DNA of 64,000 bases from positions 1,302,001 through 1,366,000 of the forward strand of contig JAGKQI010000104.1 in assembly GCA_018806915.1 (NCBI GenBank), written 5' to 3'. This DNA is from Phytophthora colocasiae. Taxonomy: Eukaryota > Oomycota > Peronosporomycetes > Peronosporales > Peronosporaceae. This document shows positions 1-9,709 of the stretch, in pieces; position 1 is the stretch's first letter, and the number at the start of each line of letters is the position of its first letter. The notes beneath the pieces are model-generated. The model searched no databases and was not told the origin of the DNA. It worked only from the letters and a program-made list of their open reading frames with translations. Both the position numbers and the translations under genes were made by a program.

Positions 1-266
1 ACAATGTGCTGCTTTGTGGCGTCAATTGGTTCTTCAAACTCCAGCGTTCCAGGAATATGAGCCATTCCGTGGCCATTGAACATCGCAAACCACGGCCAAT
101 AGCGCTCCCCAGTGTACTCCGATCCATCCAGGTACGAAGGTAGGTATGAAGCCACACACGCGATTGCAATTGTTACGAGGACACTTGCATTGGCTGCAAC
201 GCACCCAGAGAGGGCAGCAACAGCGAGGCCACCACCAATCAGCCATGTTCGATGATGATTCGCCAT
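1..266 (-). CDS. DGAT2-like acyltransferase, N-terminal part (runs off left edge)
   Basis: About 88 residues are visible, starting at the ATG at 266-264 and still open at position 1. After a hydrophobic segment (roughly residues 8-40) the frame reads SYLPSYLDGSEYTGERYWPWF and then a PGTLEFEEPIDATKQHI stretch. This order matches the N-terminus of the diacylglycerol acyltransferase 2 family, where the hydrophobic anchor precedes a YLDG..EYTG..RYWP block and the catalytic HPHG motif follows soon after. That motif would lie outside the window. Family members transfer acyl groups to diacylglycerol or related alcohols at the ER. It could equally be a monoacylglycerol or wax-ester acyltransferase of the same family. 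The family call is fairly sure; the substrate is not. Confidence 0.72.
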   Translation of the reverse strand, partial: MANHHRTWLIGGGLAVAALSGCVAANASVLVTIAIACVASYLPSYLDGSEYTGERYWPWFAMFNGHGMAHIPGTLEFEEPIDATKQHI

Positions 267-616
267 ACTGATCTGAAGTGAGACGGTGACTTCAAACCGA
301 CCAAGCCTTCTAAACAGACTACGAGTCATTACATAAGAAAGGTCCTCAGTCTGCTCGAAGTTACCTTTTGCTCATCGGGTAACCCGTCCACACGAAGCTG
401 CTCAAGCGTCGAAAATGCAAAGGAGTGGTGCTCCCCCCGCAAGTGCAGAAGGTTTGCTCGGCGGATGGAGCCCTTCGTACGGACGTAGATAGAGAGAATC
501 GTGGAGATGAGAAAGTCTCCACCCAGGTATCTACAGTAGACCTGGATATCAAACGACTCGGATTTTGCCCGGAATTGACAATACAGAAGATGTACATACC
601 AAACGCATTTCTCTAG
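267..616. other. Intergenic, no feature seen
   Basis: This stretch lies upstream of the DGAT2-like gene and downstream of the F-box-like gene. Short open frames on both strands show no recognisable domain and no codon pattern. It presumably contains the promoter of the leftmost gene. Confidence 0.5.
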
Positions 617-2470
617 CTAAGCTTCTTCATCGTCAACTTCATCATCAGGAACAATTTCGTAGTCATCGTCGAAAAAGAAATCGTCTTCGTCGCTACCTTC
701 ATTGTCGCTTTCAAGGTACTCATCCTCGATGAACATGTCGCCTTCTTGACCGCCAGGACACCAGTTGAACTCAACATTATCGATACGGCGAAAACTCTCG
801 TCGTCGTCTCTGCATACCACGACATGGACGTCCAGTTTTGGGTGCGCATCGATTACCTTCTCCAGAAGAGGTTTCAGTTCATCACGCATGTACGATACGC
901 TCCACTCGTAGTCCACGGAAGAGCTGTGCGGATTGAATACACTCACCGACGGCTCGCATACACCAGTATCCAGGTTTTCTTCACTTGCGTCGATAATACG
1001 TTTGAGGAGGTCCACCAGTTCTTGGTAGAACGGGTGTGACTGTGTAGGATCGTGCTCTATTGTCCCGGCAAGACTAACGACAAGACTGCGGTTCCCTCCA
1101 GCAAAATCCGTTGCTTTAAAAATATGTTGCAGATACATCAGGATCCCATCGCTAGAACAACAGACGGCAGATAACTCAATTGAAGACAAATGCGAGTGTT
1201 TCGCAAGCGTAAGCAAGCCGTGGTCTGTGAATGTGTGAATTGGCCGGACAGTGCGACTTCCTCCGTATGCAGAGCAGTCGCGCGTGTACAGGGTTTGCAA
1301 CTTCGGGCAGGATTCCACTACAGCCTCCCAAAATTTGTCTCCGAATAAGTCAGCGTCTAACAGCATCGGCAGCGCTTCTTCATTCTTCTGTTGATCATAC
1401 GTTATTTCCAAATCGATTAACGCAGGGCAACCTTTGAACAACGCAGCCACATCGGTTGCCAGCAACCCATAACCAGGCTTCTCAGTTAGGAGGCCAGCTG
1501 ATCCATCCTGTTTGAAATAATGTTCGTAGTCCCACGTCAGGTTCGATGTCAGCTTAAGTTTCTTCAAATTCGGCTTAATATGCTCGCCAAACACCCGGAA
1601 AAATGGATCAGCAAAGGGAACAACGACCCAGTAAAAGTCTCGTAGATTTTTGCAGGTTTTGTTGAATTGTATCCAGGTTTCCAACGAGATCATCCACTCC
1701 TCGTCACAAGAAACATCATTCAGTTCATCAACAGCATACCGATATCCGTCTAGATACTCCACGTTCGGACAGAACTCGATCACATCTTCAATAAACTTTG
1801 TACTAGTCTGAAACCTGTTCTCCTCTTCTCTCGTAGGCATCGTCAGTTGTTTGAGTCCTCCACACTTGCCCTTCAGATACCACCTCTGCATCGCTTTTCG
1901 GACAACTTTCACTACTCGTTCAATTGCAGCGCAATTAACCATCATGTTCACTTCCTGCTTCTTCGGTAGAAGCAACATTTCCACTTGCAGACAATATTTC
2001 GCTGCCATTTCCAGCAAAACCGGTAAATGTCGACTTTCGAGAGGCATATACCTTAAATCCAGTCTCTTAAGGCCCGGAAGATGCGAGAAAATAGCATCCC
2101 ATGGAATCTCACGGTCTTCCATCCACCACCAAACCCCAGAAAGAAACCTCGTGCCATCCGAACGCCCCATTCGAATGCGAAGGTCTCGCACGCACCGCCC
2201 TCGCTGTTGAACTAGTCGTCGGATCGCCAACACTTCAACTCTCGTGCCGAATTTGAACGTCAATTGTAGTGTATCACGCCGGTAGCGTGCGACTACTTCG
2301 TCTATAGCTTTATACCAGCTCCGACACACGAGCGCAGCGTTCTTGAGAAGGTCAGCACCATACGTTTCGCTGATATGGCGGCTGCTAGGCATCAAGTCCT
2401 CCCTGATACAGTAAAAGCTGAATTCTAGGATGAGCGAGATAAGTGGCAGGGGAAGCGATGGAAACGACAT
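617..2470 (-). CDS. F-box/leucine-rich-repeat-like protein
   Basis: A single-exon protein of 617 residues from the ATG at 2470. The frame stays open further upstream to 2692, but this start is preferred because the N-terminus then reads like an F-box (LPLPLISLILEF, then LVCRSWYKAI) and overlap with the next gene disappears. The middle carries irregular leucine-rich segments (LPGLKRLDLRYMPLES, CPNVEYLDGYRYA, NLKKLKLTSNL) as in F-box/LRR substrate adaptors of SCF ubiquitin ligases. The C-terminal 40 residues are strongly acidic (Asp/Glu rich). A decayed paralogue lies at 19,482-21,411 with the same order of segments, which supports this reading. The F-box is weak, so an LRR protein without ligase function is possible. 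Confidence 0.65.
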   Translation of the reverse strand: MSFPSLPLPLISLILEFSFYCIREDLMPSSRHISETYGADLLKNAALVCRSWYKAIDEVVARYRRDTLQLTFKFGTRVEVLAIRRLVQQRGRCVRDLRIRMGRSDGTRFLSGVWWWMEDREIPWDAIFSHLPGLKRLDLRYMPLESRHLPVLLEMAAKYCLQVEMLLLPKKQEVNMMVNCAAIERVVKVVRKAMQRWYLKGKCGGLKQLTMPTREEENRFQTSTKFIEDVIEFCPNVEYLDGYRYAVDELNDVSCDEEWMISLETWIQFNKTCKNLRDFYWVVVPFADPFFRVFGEHIKPNLKKLKLTSNLTWDYEHYFKQDGSAGLLTEKPGYGLLATDVAALFKGCPALIDLEITYDQQKNEEALPMLLDADLFGDKFWEAVVESCPKLQTLYTRDCSAYGGSRTVRPIHTFTDHGLLTLAKHSHLSSIELSAVCCSSDGILMYLQHIFKATDFAGGNRSLVVSLAGTIEHDPTQSHPFYQELVDLLKRIIDASEENLDTGVCEPSVSVFNPHSSSVDYEWSVSYMRDELKPLLEKVIDAHPKLDVHVVVCRDDDESFRRIDNVEFNWCPGGQEGDMFIEDEYLESDNEGSDEDDFFFDDDYEIVPDDEVDDEEA

Positions 2471-2669
2471 GTTGCAAGGAGCTGGAGGGGGAGGACGCTT
2501 GGCGAAAAGAGGTGCGCGAGGAGATCGTCCGGGAGGTGCTCCATTATCTTGTGTGACCATGAACAAAGTGTTTTCTGACCAATGAACAGACCATGATTCC
2601 CCTGTACCTATCATACTATCTTTTAATATTGGTAGGCTGTACAGCAGGTTATTTGGTATTCCAGAGCAC

Positions 2670-4175
2670 CTAGCACCCGCTCCCTCCGGCAATGCGCAAG
2701 CATTTGGTCGAGTCGAACAGACTCAGGATATTGGTCATGAGTGACCAGGCGAGAGCGAAAAATATAACGGAAAGCATGGCGATGCCTCCAGTCTTACTTG
2801 TTTCCCCCTCGCGTTGCATTCTGTGCAGTTCGTCCTTTTGACGCGGTAGCAGCACCACAAACACGATTGCGAGCAAGTTGACCACGTAGGCAATCACATA
2901 CGCGTACGTGACTTGCGAGCGTACGTGGTGGTTGTCTTGCTGAATGTACTCCCGTTCAATGTCCAGGTAGCCATCAGCTGTCTTGGTGAGAACCGTCGCG
3001 AACGGGATACCAACACGTTGAGAAGTCACAGCTAGTCCGAATAGAGTGGCCTCGAAGCCTTGACTGTCGATCTCCAGCATAAATAGAGCTCCAACAAAGT
3101 CCGCAGCGGCGTACGGGATCTTCTCAAGAAGCGGGACTCCAAGCCAGAACCACTGGCTTCTGAACACGTCCCAAATTGTGAACATTGTTGGGATGACGTC
3201 AAGAGATACAACGAGAATCTGCGCGACGATGACAATGTGCCGCCAGTTCCATGCGAGTCCGTACTCCTTGATCAAGTACGTTCCGACCATAGTAAGAAAA
3301 GCGGCAAGCATGGCTGCAATGCCGTTGTTCAATGGCTCAACACCCGCCCAAGTGCTTTGAATTGCACTGGATGAAGTCACCGAAAACAACGCAAGTACGT
3401 TGTAAAAGAACCGGAAAGCGATGTACCGGTAGACGATTTTCTGCTGAAGCAGCTCGTAGATGAAGACGAACACTGACTTTGACATCTTGGACGGGGCCTT
3501 TTCCTCTTGAATGCAGAACCAAGTGAAGGGTATCACCAGAAGCGACACACCCGCGCAAACGCCCATGACCGCGTTGAACCCAATTGACCACGAAAATGTA
3601 CCTCCGTAATCTGCACTGTTGAGCCCCAGTCCCGTGAAGAAAGCCGAAAATATAGAGAAAAAGTAAAAGGTGATGTTGCAGTTTCCTACTGCAGTGCCGC
3701 GAATGTCGCCCGGTTCCTGCTGGGAGATTTCAATTAGTGCTCCGTTGAAACCACTGTAAGCCAGGACAGTGCCGAAGTTGGCGAGCATCAGTAGGATAAT
3801 CATCTTGATACCCCGGTCGGGAGCGCTAGTGTCGATAGTCGCAAGTTGCTCAGGTGTCAGTTCAGCTGGATCCAAGTTGGCGATACTCTGGTCACTGTAG
3901 TACGGGTCGCCGAGAGGCAGAACTGCCAGGAGCAAGCATGACACGAACGAAAGGCCCCATCCGATCACGGTATATGGACGACGGCGGTAACCAAAAATTG
4001 GGAAGGTGTCAGACAACATACCAGTGAAGACACGGAGACTTCGGGGGAATTGGATGAGTGCAACCGCAGTCGCTACAAGCGTAGCAGACATGTGCAAGTA
4101 GTTATTGAGAACTGCGTAGACGACACCACCGACAGTGCTGGTCACGATTCCGATGCCAGTCATGTGCGCCGCCAT
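2670..4175 (-). CDS. Folate-biopterin transporter (FBT/BT1) family membrane protein
   Basis: An open frame of 501 residues with about ten to twelve hydrophobic segments, a short loop FGYRRRPYTVIGWG after the second segment, and ADFVGALFMLEIDSQGFEATLFGL in the C-terminal half. These resemble the folate-biopterin transporter family of the major facilitator superfamily, which is expanded in oomycetes and moves pterins, folates or related compounds across membranes. The first in-frame ATG (4175) leaves an N-terminus shorter than usual. A plausible N-terminal piece beginning with MPTPDSQSKEDVYAE sits directly upstream in another frame (4160-4306), so this copy may have a frameshift or an unrecognised start. 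The substrate cannot be inferred. Confidence 0.75.
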   Translation of the reverse strand: MAAHMTGIGIVTSTVGGVVYAVLNNYLHMSATLVATAVALIQFPRSLRVFTGMLSDTFPIFGYRRRPYTVIGWGLSFVSCLLLAVLPLGDPYYSDQSIANLDPAELTPEQLATIDTSAPDRGIKMIILLMLANFGTVLAYSGFNGALIEISQQEPGDIRGTAVGNCNITFYFFSIFSAFFTGLGLNSADYGGTFSWSIGFNAVMGVCAGVSLLVIPFTWFCIQEEKAPSKMSKSVFVFIYELLQQKIVYRYIAFRFFYNVLALFSVTSSSAIQSTWAGVEPLNNGIAAMLAAFLTMVGTYLIKEYGLAWNWRHIVIVAQILVVSLDVIPTMFTIWDVFRSQWFWLGVPLLEKIPYAAADFVGALFMLEIDSQGFEATLFGLAVTSQRVGIPFATVLTKTADGYLDIEREYIQQDNHHVRSQVTYAYVIAYVVNLLAIVFVVLLPRQKDELHRMQREGETSKTGGIAMLSVIFFALAWSLMTNILSLFDSTKCLRIAGGSGC

Positions 4176-4306
4176 GCCCAGGTTTTGCCGCGGGAAGCTC
4201 GGAGGGCGCCATTTTCGAGTTGGCCAAACGCCGTGCTGTACTCAGCACTGGGCGATTTGATCTCTGCGTAGACATCCTCTTTGGACTGGCTGTCGGGGGT
4301 CGGCAT
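4160..4306 (-). other. Out-of-frame N-terminal segment of the transporter
   Basis: A 48-codon open frame begins at ATG 4306, encodes a hydrophilic peptide (MPTPDSQSKEDVYAEIK...), and stops at 4160-4162 inside the transporter's first codons. A one-base change around 4185-4215 would join it to the transporter frame, which reads FPRQNLGMAAHMTGIG just upstream of its first ATG. Cytosolic N-terminal tails of this kind are usual in the family. Either the gene has a real frameshift, the assembly has an indel, or the short form starting at 4175 is used. Confidence 0.45.
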
Positions 4307-5456
4307 GGCGAAAGAATGGAAATTGGGGAATGAATTGAGGCGACTACACGAACCTGAGCTTATTACAGGACGTTTTCGTGAACTTCAATACGTAATTGGC
4401 TGGATGTGCTCGCTCAGGGATGCTGAACCGGTAGGGTATAGAGAGAAATCGTGGTCGGCAATCAGTGATCGTGCGTACAAAGTGTCTACACTGTGCATGT
4501 ACTGTAGGTAAAAGCTGTAGCTGATAGGATGGCGTTAGCAGCTTTTGGATTTGTCAGAGGTCAGCGTTACGTGACTTGGTTGATGCTCTATCAGATGGCG
4601 AGGATACGTGAGCTCGACAGGATTTGATAGGGCGAAAGCACACGCAGGTGTATCTGTGTTGTGTGTACATGTTGTACATGCAATTTGATTCTCCTTTCAG
4701 CATCAACATGGCTGTACGCATCAACATTTACTTCCGCCGGTACCATGAATGGTCCAGAGTCCATTTTTGAGGACGAGTGCCATGCCAGGCAGAATAGGTT
4801 AGGCATAACCTTAGCTCATATTGTATGATACTACGTAGTACATGTATAACATTTGAAGGACTATACCAGGTATATGTTTCCTCTTACCATCACTATGAGC
4901 CGAAAGGAATCACGCGCTGCTTGTTTTTGGTGTTAGAATTTCTGACACCGTCAATAATGTGCCTCTTTCCGCACCTTGGCATGACGACTTACTGTACCAG
5001 AGGAGGAATTTCCCCATGCCTTACGCTACGCTAGCACAACAAGTTGTTCTAGAAACGGGAATTGACCACTATTTGAGGTAAGGTAATTAGTACATTAGCA
5101 CCGTAGTATTTAACGTGGGTGTGCACAGTACCACATCTACGTTACAGGACGGCAAGGCCCCACGACTAACATGAATGTGGGATCGGTGTTCATGTAGTAT
5201 AAAAACAATCGCACTGTGCATCATACATGTACCGCCAAAAACTCAGTGGCTCTGCCTCAGCTCTTCTAGTACGTTGATCCCCTGCCATCAATCCACAATA
5301 CGAATTATCGCGGAATGCCGGCACCGTGATCTTACCGAGGGAAATTACCTTTGGGTGCCACATGAGACGCTCTACGATGCCCCCCAAACTTCGTATCCAC
5401 AAAAAATAGCACGGGTGTCGTCCACTGTTTGTTGACTACACTGACCAACTTGTAAG
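4307..5456. other. Intergenic, no gene seen
   Basis: About 1.15 kb between divergent genes. All open frames are under 90 codons and none resembles a known family. No tRNA fold, tandem repeat or transposon end was recognised. It should contain the promoters of the transporter (left) and the LURP-one-like gene (right). Confidence 0.5.
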
Positions 5457-6176
5457 ATGGCTCTCACTTCTCCTTTTTCGCCCAACTGCAGCATTAATCG
5501 GTCTCAGATGGGCAATTCCAATTCCGCCGACCTCGAAACCCAGTTGCAGACGCCGTCCGACTCAATGCGCGCTCTCGATGTCAGCTGGGTCGCCCAAGCA
5601 CCAACGCGCCTTCACATCAGGTCGTCGATAGGTGGGACAGGAGCCACTGTGACTGACACTGCCACCAATGCCCCCGTCTACTCATTTAAGGACAAGTTCT
5701 TATCCTCTCGTACCTTTCTCAAGGGACCAGAGGATCAGACCCTCGTCACGATGAAGACGAGCACGTTTTCCTGCAAGTTTCACATCTTTTTGGGTGATCA
5801 AACAGAGCACGAGCAATTCACGATCCGTGATGCCAGCGGCATCTTCCACACGATGTTGTTGACTGTGGAGTACTACGACAGCAAGACTGGACGTCCATGC
5901 CGCGTCGTAGCGAGAGGATCGCCATCCAAACGAGTGGTCGTGTGCTACTTGGAGACCGGTTCCCCTAGACTCTCGCAGCTTCAAAACAGCGAGGACTTCA
6001 AGAAAAACTTTGGCTGCTATCGGCCGATCGGTCGTTTTAGCAGAGACAAAAAGTTTTTAGGCCGAGATGAGTACGAGGTAGAGGCCTCTGCTGGAGTCGA
6101 CGTGACGCTGCTGCTATTGATCTGGCACGCTCGACAGATTCTACTCGTCATTGAACGCTCGAGTAGTGGCGGGTAG
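5457..6176 (+). CDS. LURP-one-related (Tubby C-like) protein
   Basis: A single-exon protein of 239 residues. The body fits the LURP-one-related/Tubby-C-like fold, a 12-strand barrel around a hydrophobic helix: strand-like blocks (ATVTDTATNAPVYSFKDKF, TLVTMKTSTFSCKFHIFLG, CRVVARGSPSKRVVVCYLE) precede a final hydrophobic helix (VTLLLLIWHARQILLVIE). The family is numerous in oomycetes and plants; its biochemical role is mostly unknown, with phospholipid binding proposed. An alternative start at 5508 would give MGNSNSAD, a good N-myristoylation signal (Gly2, Ser6), which would place the protein at a membrane. The 5457 start hides this signal, so the downstream ATG deserves preference if transcripts allow it. 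Confidence 0.65.
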   Translation: MALTSPFSPNCSINRSQMGNSNSADLETQLQTPSDSMRALDVSWVAQAPTRLHIRSSIGGTGATVTDTATNAPVYSFKDKFLSSRTFLKGPEDQTLVTMKTSTFSCKFHIFLGDQTEHEQFTIRDASGIFHTMLLTVEYYDSKTGRPCRVVARGSPSKRVVVCYLETGSPRLSQLQNSEDFKKNFGCYRPIGRFSRDKKFLGRDEYEVEASAGVDVTLLLLIWHARQILLVIERSSSGG

Positions 6177-6433
6177 TTTGCAGCTACCTTGCAGCAAAAG
6201 CAGTGATACATGTAGCTACCCGTTTACAGGGAGAGCGAAATGCACGTTGAAGTTGCCTTGCAAAAAAATGCTTCGTAATCCGGGAATCAAGTGTACAGAG
6301 TCTATCTGTTTATAACATACATAATAAATACAAGTGCTTAAAATGGTACCTTAAAAGTGGCACATTGGTGTGTCCACTACAACTACTTGCTTGCGTTTCA
6401 TTATCCAAAGTGACGTCGTATATGTAGTGCGGA

Positions 6434-7180
6434 ATGGCCTCCAAGTCCCTCAAGATCATGTTCCTCGGCGCGCCGGGCGCCGGCAAAGGCACGTACGCGT
6501 CCCGCATCTCCCCAATGCTGCATATCCCCACGATCTCCACGGGGGACCTGGTGCGGCACGAGATCAAGACCGGCACAGCTCTAGGAGCGAAGATTAAAGC
6601 CTACAACAACAGTGGAGCGCTGGTGCCTGACCAGATTATTCTCGACATGGTGGAGACCAGACTGGCCCAGAGCGACGCTCAGAGAGGATTTATTCTTGAT
6701 GGATTCCCACGTAACGTCCCTCAGGCGGAAGCCTTCCAGAAGGTGGCAAAGCTGGATCTGGTTGTGAATATCGACCTGCCCCAATGGATTTTATCCGATA
6801 AAATCAGTGGTAGAAGGTAGGTTTTTAATTCATTGTGAAGGGTAGGATGGGTTTTAATGTTTGTGTGATGTTCTAGGGTGTGTACCAAGTGTGGAGATGG
6901 CTACAACGTGGCTTTTATCAATGAAGGAGAGTACTATATGCCCCCGCTACTGCCAAAGGTAGAGGGAATCTGCGACTCATGCGGCACGGCGTCACTTGTT
7001 CAACGTCCTGATGATGCTCCCGAGACGGTTAAGCAGAGGCTGGAAGTGTACAACCAGGAGACGGCGCCACTCATCGATTTCTACACGAAATTGGGAAACC
7101 TTCGGACGTTTGAGGTCAAGAAGGGCCTTGCCGACCTGGACAAACTCGTGGGTCTGATTAACAAGGAGCTAGATGTGTAG
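6434..7180 (+). CDS. Adenylate kinase, two exons
   Basis: Exons 6434-6816 and 6877-7180 are joined across a 60-bp GT-AG intron (6817-6876) and give 228 residues. The protein interconverts ATP + AMP and 2 ADP. It shows the P-loop GAPGAGKGT (residues 12-20), STGDLVRHEI for AMP binding, and DGFPRN in the core. The LID domain carries four cysteines (Cys130, Cys133, Cys160, Cys163) in a CxxC...CxxC zinc-binding arrangement, as in many bacterial and some protist long-form kinases. RPDDAPETVKQRLEVY follows the LID as expected. There is no obvious targeting peptide, so a cytosolic location is likely. The 3' end converges with the Hsp70-like gene about 125 bp away. Confidence 0.95.
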
Positions 7181-7304
7181 AGCAAGAGGATGAGAGAGAA
7201 GGAGTCTCCGTTATTGTTGTTATGTTGCAGCAGTCGCCGTAATAAACACCCGAGACAGGTATGCGATCTTGTCACTACTGGTTACGTCACTGTTGTTTTT
7301 TGTC

Positions 7305-9449
7305 TTAGGTGTGCAAGTCCAGCTCGTGGCGTAATTGGACTAACGCGCTGTTCGCAATGCTTGAAAGGTGCAACGTGCGGATTTGACGCAGATATTCTCG
7401 TGCAGTCTGGATGGAGTCTTGGCTGCCCTGTTGATTGGTATCAAGCTGCTCAAGCCACGTACTGGCGTTCTCGATCCTCGTCCGAAGCATAACCAGATCC
7501 CCAGGTAAAACGCAGACGCCGAAATCATTCATCAGAATCATCGGCTTCAGCTTTTCCACGTACGCACGTAAGGTGTCGATTGGGCAGGAGTCTGGCAAAG
7601 CCATTAGTCCCTGTGAAGGCTTTCGTTCACTACCTGGGTCAGCGGCTATGGAACTCTTCAGTACCTCGCTCATATGAGCTTGAGCAAGAGCGACAGCTTC
7701 AGTTGAGAGACACGTTTCGTCCCCTCTAACTTGCAAATGGGTCACACGATGATTCGAGCTGTCAGAGATCAGGACTACCAGGCTGCCAGCCTTGTCTACC
7801 TCAAACGTGATATCGAGCTTTAAAATCAAGGGTGCAGAAGCACGACGTCCATCAATTAGCACTCGCCCCAAGCAATGCTCCAACTTGTTCGTAGAAGTCC
7901 CTGTATTCCCGGTAGATTCTTGCTCAGGGCCCACTATTCCTTCCAAGATGTCAAACGCGATCTCATTCTGGACACTCGCGTAGTAAACCCGAGATTGCCT
8001 CGTTGGAACACGTGTACTAGGCGGGACTACAACCAATGAATCTCCACCTGAACTACGGATTCCAAGAGCTAGCGGCGTTGATTCATTCACCAGGACACAA
8101 CCATTAAATTGGGCGACAAGTGCTGCGCCGATTGCGGCGGTATGCTCGGGAAGATCCTCGATTCGATTCCAGTGTTCCACGAAGTAGTCTCCAAGTACTT
8201 CTCGAAACTTCGGGACTTGCATCGCACCTCCGGTGACCAAGACCGCGTCGACATCTTCCTTCTTCACCTGCGCAAGCTTCAGGACTTGCTCAACAGTTAA
8301 TGGCAGCCGATTCCACGTCTCCACTCCGCACAAACTGTCAAATTCTGATCGTGAAATGGCGCTTGTGAACCCTGGAAGCGACCAATTATTCGGCACTAAC
8401 TCGCGACTGCCACGCCGAAGCTGCAAAGAAGGAACGTCAATCGAAACCTGCAGAGAAGTGGAGAGAATCCGTTGAGCTAAAGTGCAGGCACGACGTAGAC
8501 GTTGCGAAAAAGCTGGAGTCGTTCTAGAATTCACATCAGTTGCTGTGGATTCCTGGAGGAAATGCTTGAAAAGCCGGTCTGTCAGTATCTCTCCTCCAGT
8601 CTTAAGGTCTCCTGCAGTCGCTGCTGCTGTCACCTCGACTTCAGCTCCATTGCCATTACTATTCACGCTGGCTAAGGTGACGTTCAAGCTTCCGGCGCCA
8701 CAGTCCACCACCAAAATTGCCTTCTCAACGATTTCTGTAGCATCAGTAACGGATTTTGAATTGGCAACAGCGGATGCCGTGGATGACACGATAAGCTGAT
8801 CGACATTCAAGGCAGCAATCGAACATGCATCTCGAAGGGCCTGGCATTGGGTACGGTTGTAAGCGGCAGGCACCGTAACTACAGCTCCTGTGACGATTTT
8901 CCCAGTGAAAGTCTCGGCTCGCTGCTTGATTGTGGACAAGAGCATCGCGGCAATTTGTTCAGGATACACGAAATCAGGAGATTGAAGCTTCCGAGGACAT
9001 TCCACGAGCACTTTATCAGCCACGCCAGCTCGAATGGTAAATGGCCAGTGGTTCACATCTTGTGGCGACAGGGACGCTACCTTTTGGCCAAGAAGCATGG
9101 TCAAGTCGTACACAGTGTACGGATGACCAGCTTTGGCGCGACTGACTGCTCGCTTCCCAACTTCCCATTCTCCAGTGCGAGGGACCCCCAACGACACGAA
9201 GCTTGGCAATGAGAAACAAGTGGCTGGACTCTGCAGTTCCAGGGGAATTAGAGCTACACTACCGTCGTCATTCACAATTGCCGCCTCGCATTTGGTTCGG
9301 CCAAAGTCAATCCCGATAGTGCATCCACCAGAATCACTCGAAATGTCGGTCGTACCGTCACTAGAAGTTGTTGCCAACTCGTGAGGACTTTTACCTTGGC
9401 GAACGCCCAACATCACGCACGCAAAGGAAAAACGAAGTGAGAAGAGCAC
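7305..9449 (-). CDS. Divergent Hsp70-family protein
   Basis: A single-exon protein of 714 residues (702 if translation starts at the second Met, 9413). It keeps the Hsp70 ATPase layout: phosphate-1 motif IGIDFGRTKCEAAIV near residue 45, a VTVPAAYNRTQ block, phosphate-2 replaced by VVDCGAGSLNVTL (canonical is D-G-G-G-T), and the adenosine motif VLVTGGAMQVPKFREVL. The substrate-binding half is divergent and there is no EEVD, HDEL or KDEL ending. It is therefore not a canonical cytosolic or ER Hsp70. It resembles Hsp110-like or oomycete-specific Hsp70 relatives, and its chaperone activity is inferred only. It is divergent from the kinesin gene, sharing about 260 bp of upstream DNA. Confidence 0.8.
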   Translation of the reverse strand: MLFSLRFSFACVMLGVRQGKSPHELATTSSDGTTDISSDSGGCTIGIDFGRTKCEAAIVNDDGSVALIPLELQSPATCFSLPSFVSLGVPRTGEWEVGKRAVSRAKAGHPYTVYDLTMLLGQKVASLSPQDVNHWPFTIRAGVADKVLVECPRKLQSPDFVYPEQIAAMLLSTIKQRAETFTGKIVTGAVVTVPAAYNRTQCQALRDACSIAALNVDQLIVSSTASAVANSKSVTDATEIVEKAILVVDCGAGSLNVTLASVNSNGNGAEVEVTAAATAGDLKTGGEILTDRLFKHFLQESTATDVNSRTTPAFSQRLRRACTLAQRILSTSLQVSIDVPSLQLRRGSRELVPNNWSLPGFTSAISRSEFDSLCGVETWNRLPLTVEQVLKLAQVKKEDVDAVLVTGGAMQVPKFREVLGDYFVEHWNRIEDLPEHTAAIGAALVAQFNGCVLVNESTPLALGIRSSGGDSLVVVPPSTRVPTRQSRVYYASVQNEIAFDILEGIVGPEQESTGNTGTSTNKLEHCLGRVLIDGRRASAPLILKLDITFEVDKAGSLVVLISDSSNHRVTHLQVRGDETCLSTEAVALAQAHMSEVLKSSIAADPGSERKPSQGLMALPDSCPIDTLRAYVEKLKPMILMNDFGVCVLPGDLVMLRTRIENASTWLEQLDTNQQGSQDSIQTAREYLRQIRTLHLSSIANSALVQLRHELDLHT

Positions 9450-9666
9450 GTTTGTGACATCGTGGTCAAGTCACATCACATCAATCACATGTTCTTCTAA
9501 CGGTGACATTCGACAAACGATTTTTGCACAAAAATCTGTTGTAAAACGAGAAGTACTTCTCTAACTTTAGGGCTGTGCGAAACATCCGAGCGAACGTTTT
9601 CTTCCAACGGTGCTCTGCTGGTAACGACAATGTGGCTATCTACAAGCAGTCTCGCTGTTTCTTGGG

Positions 9667-9673
9667 TCATTCC
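9667..9673 (+). promoter_or_regulatory. Oomycete initiator-like motif upstream of the kinesin gene
   Basis: TCATTCC fits the oomycete Inr consensus YCAYTYY and lies 37 bp before the kinesin ATG, a usual spacing. A short match like this can occur by chance; there is no transcript evidence. Confidence 0.35.
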
Positions 9674-9709
9674 TTAGAAGCGCAGCGAAAGAAAACAATC
9701 CAAGTTTTC

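Noticed and set aside
9575..9709. Kinesin start at an upstream position in the open frame
   Set aside because: The extra residues are unlike kinesin N-termini, and an initiator-like motif lies downstream of that point at 9667.
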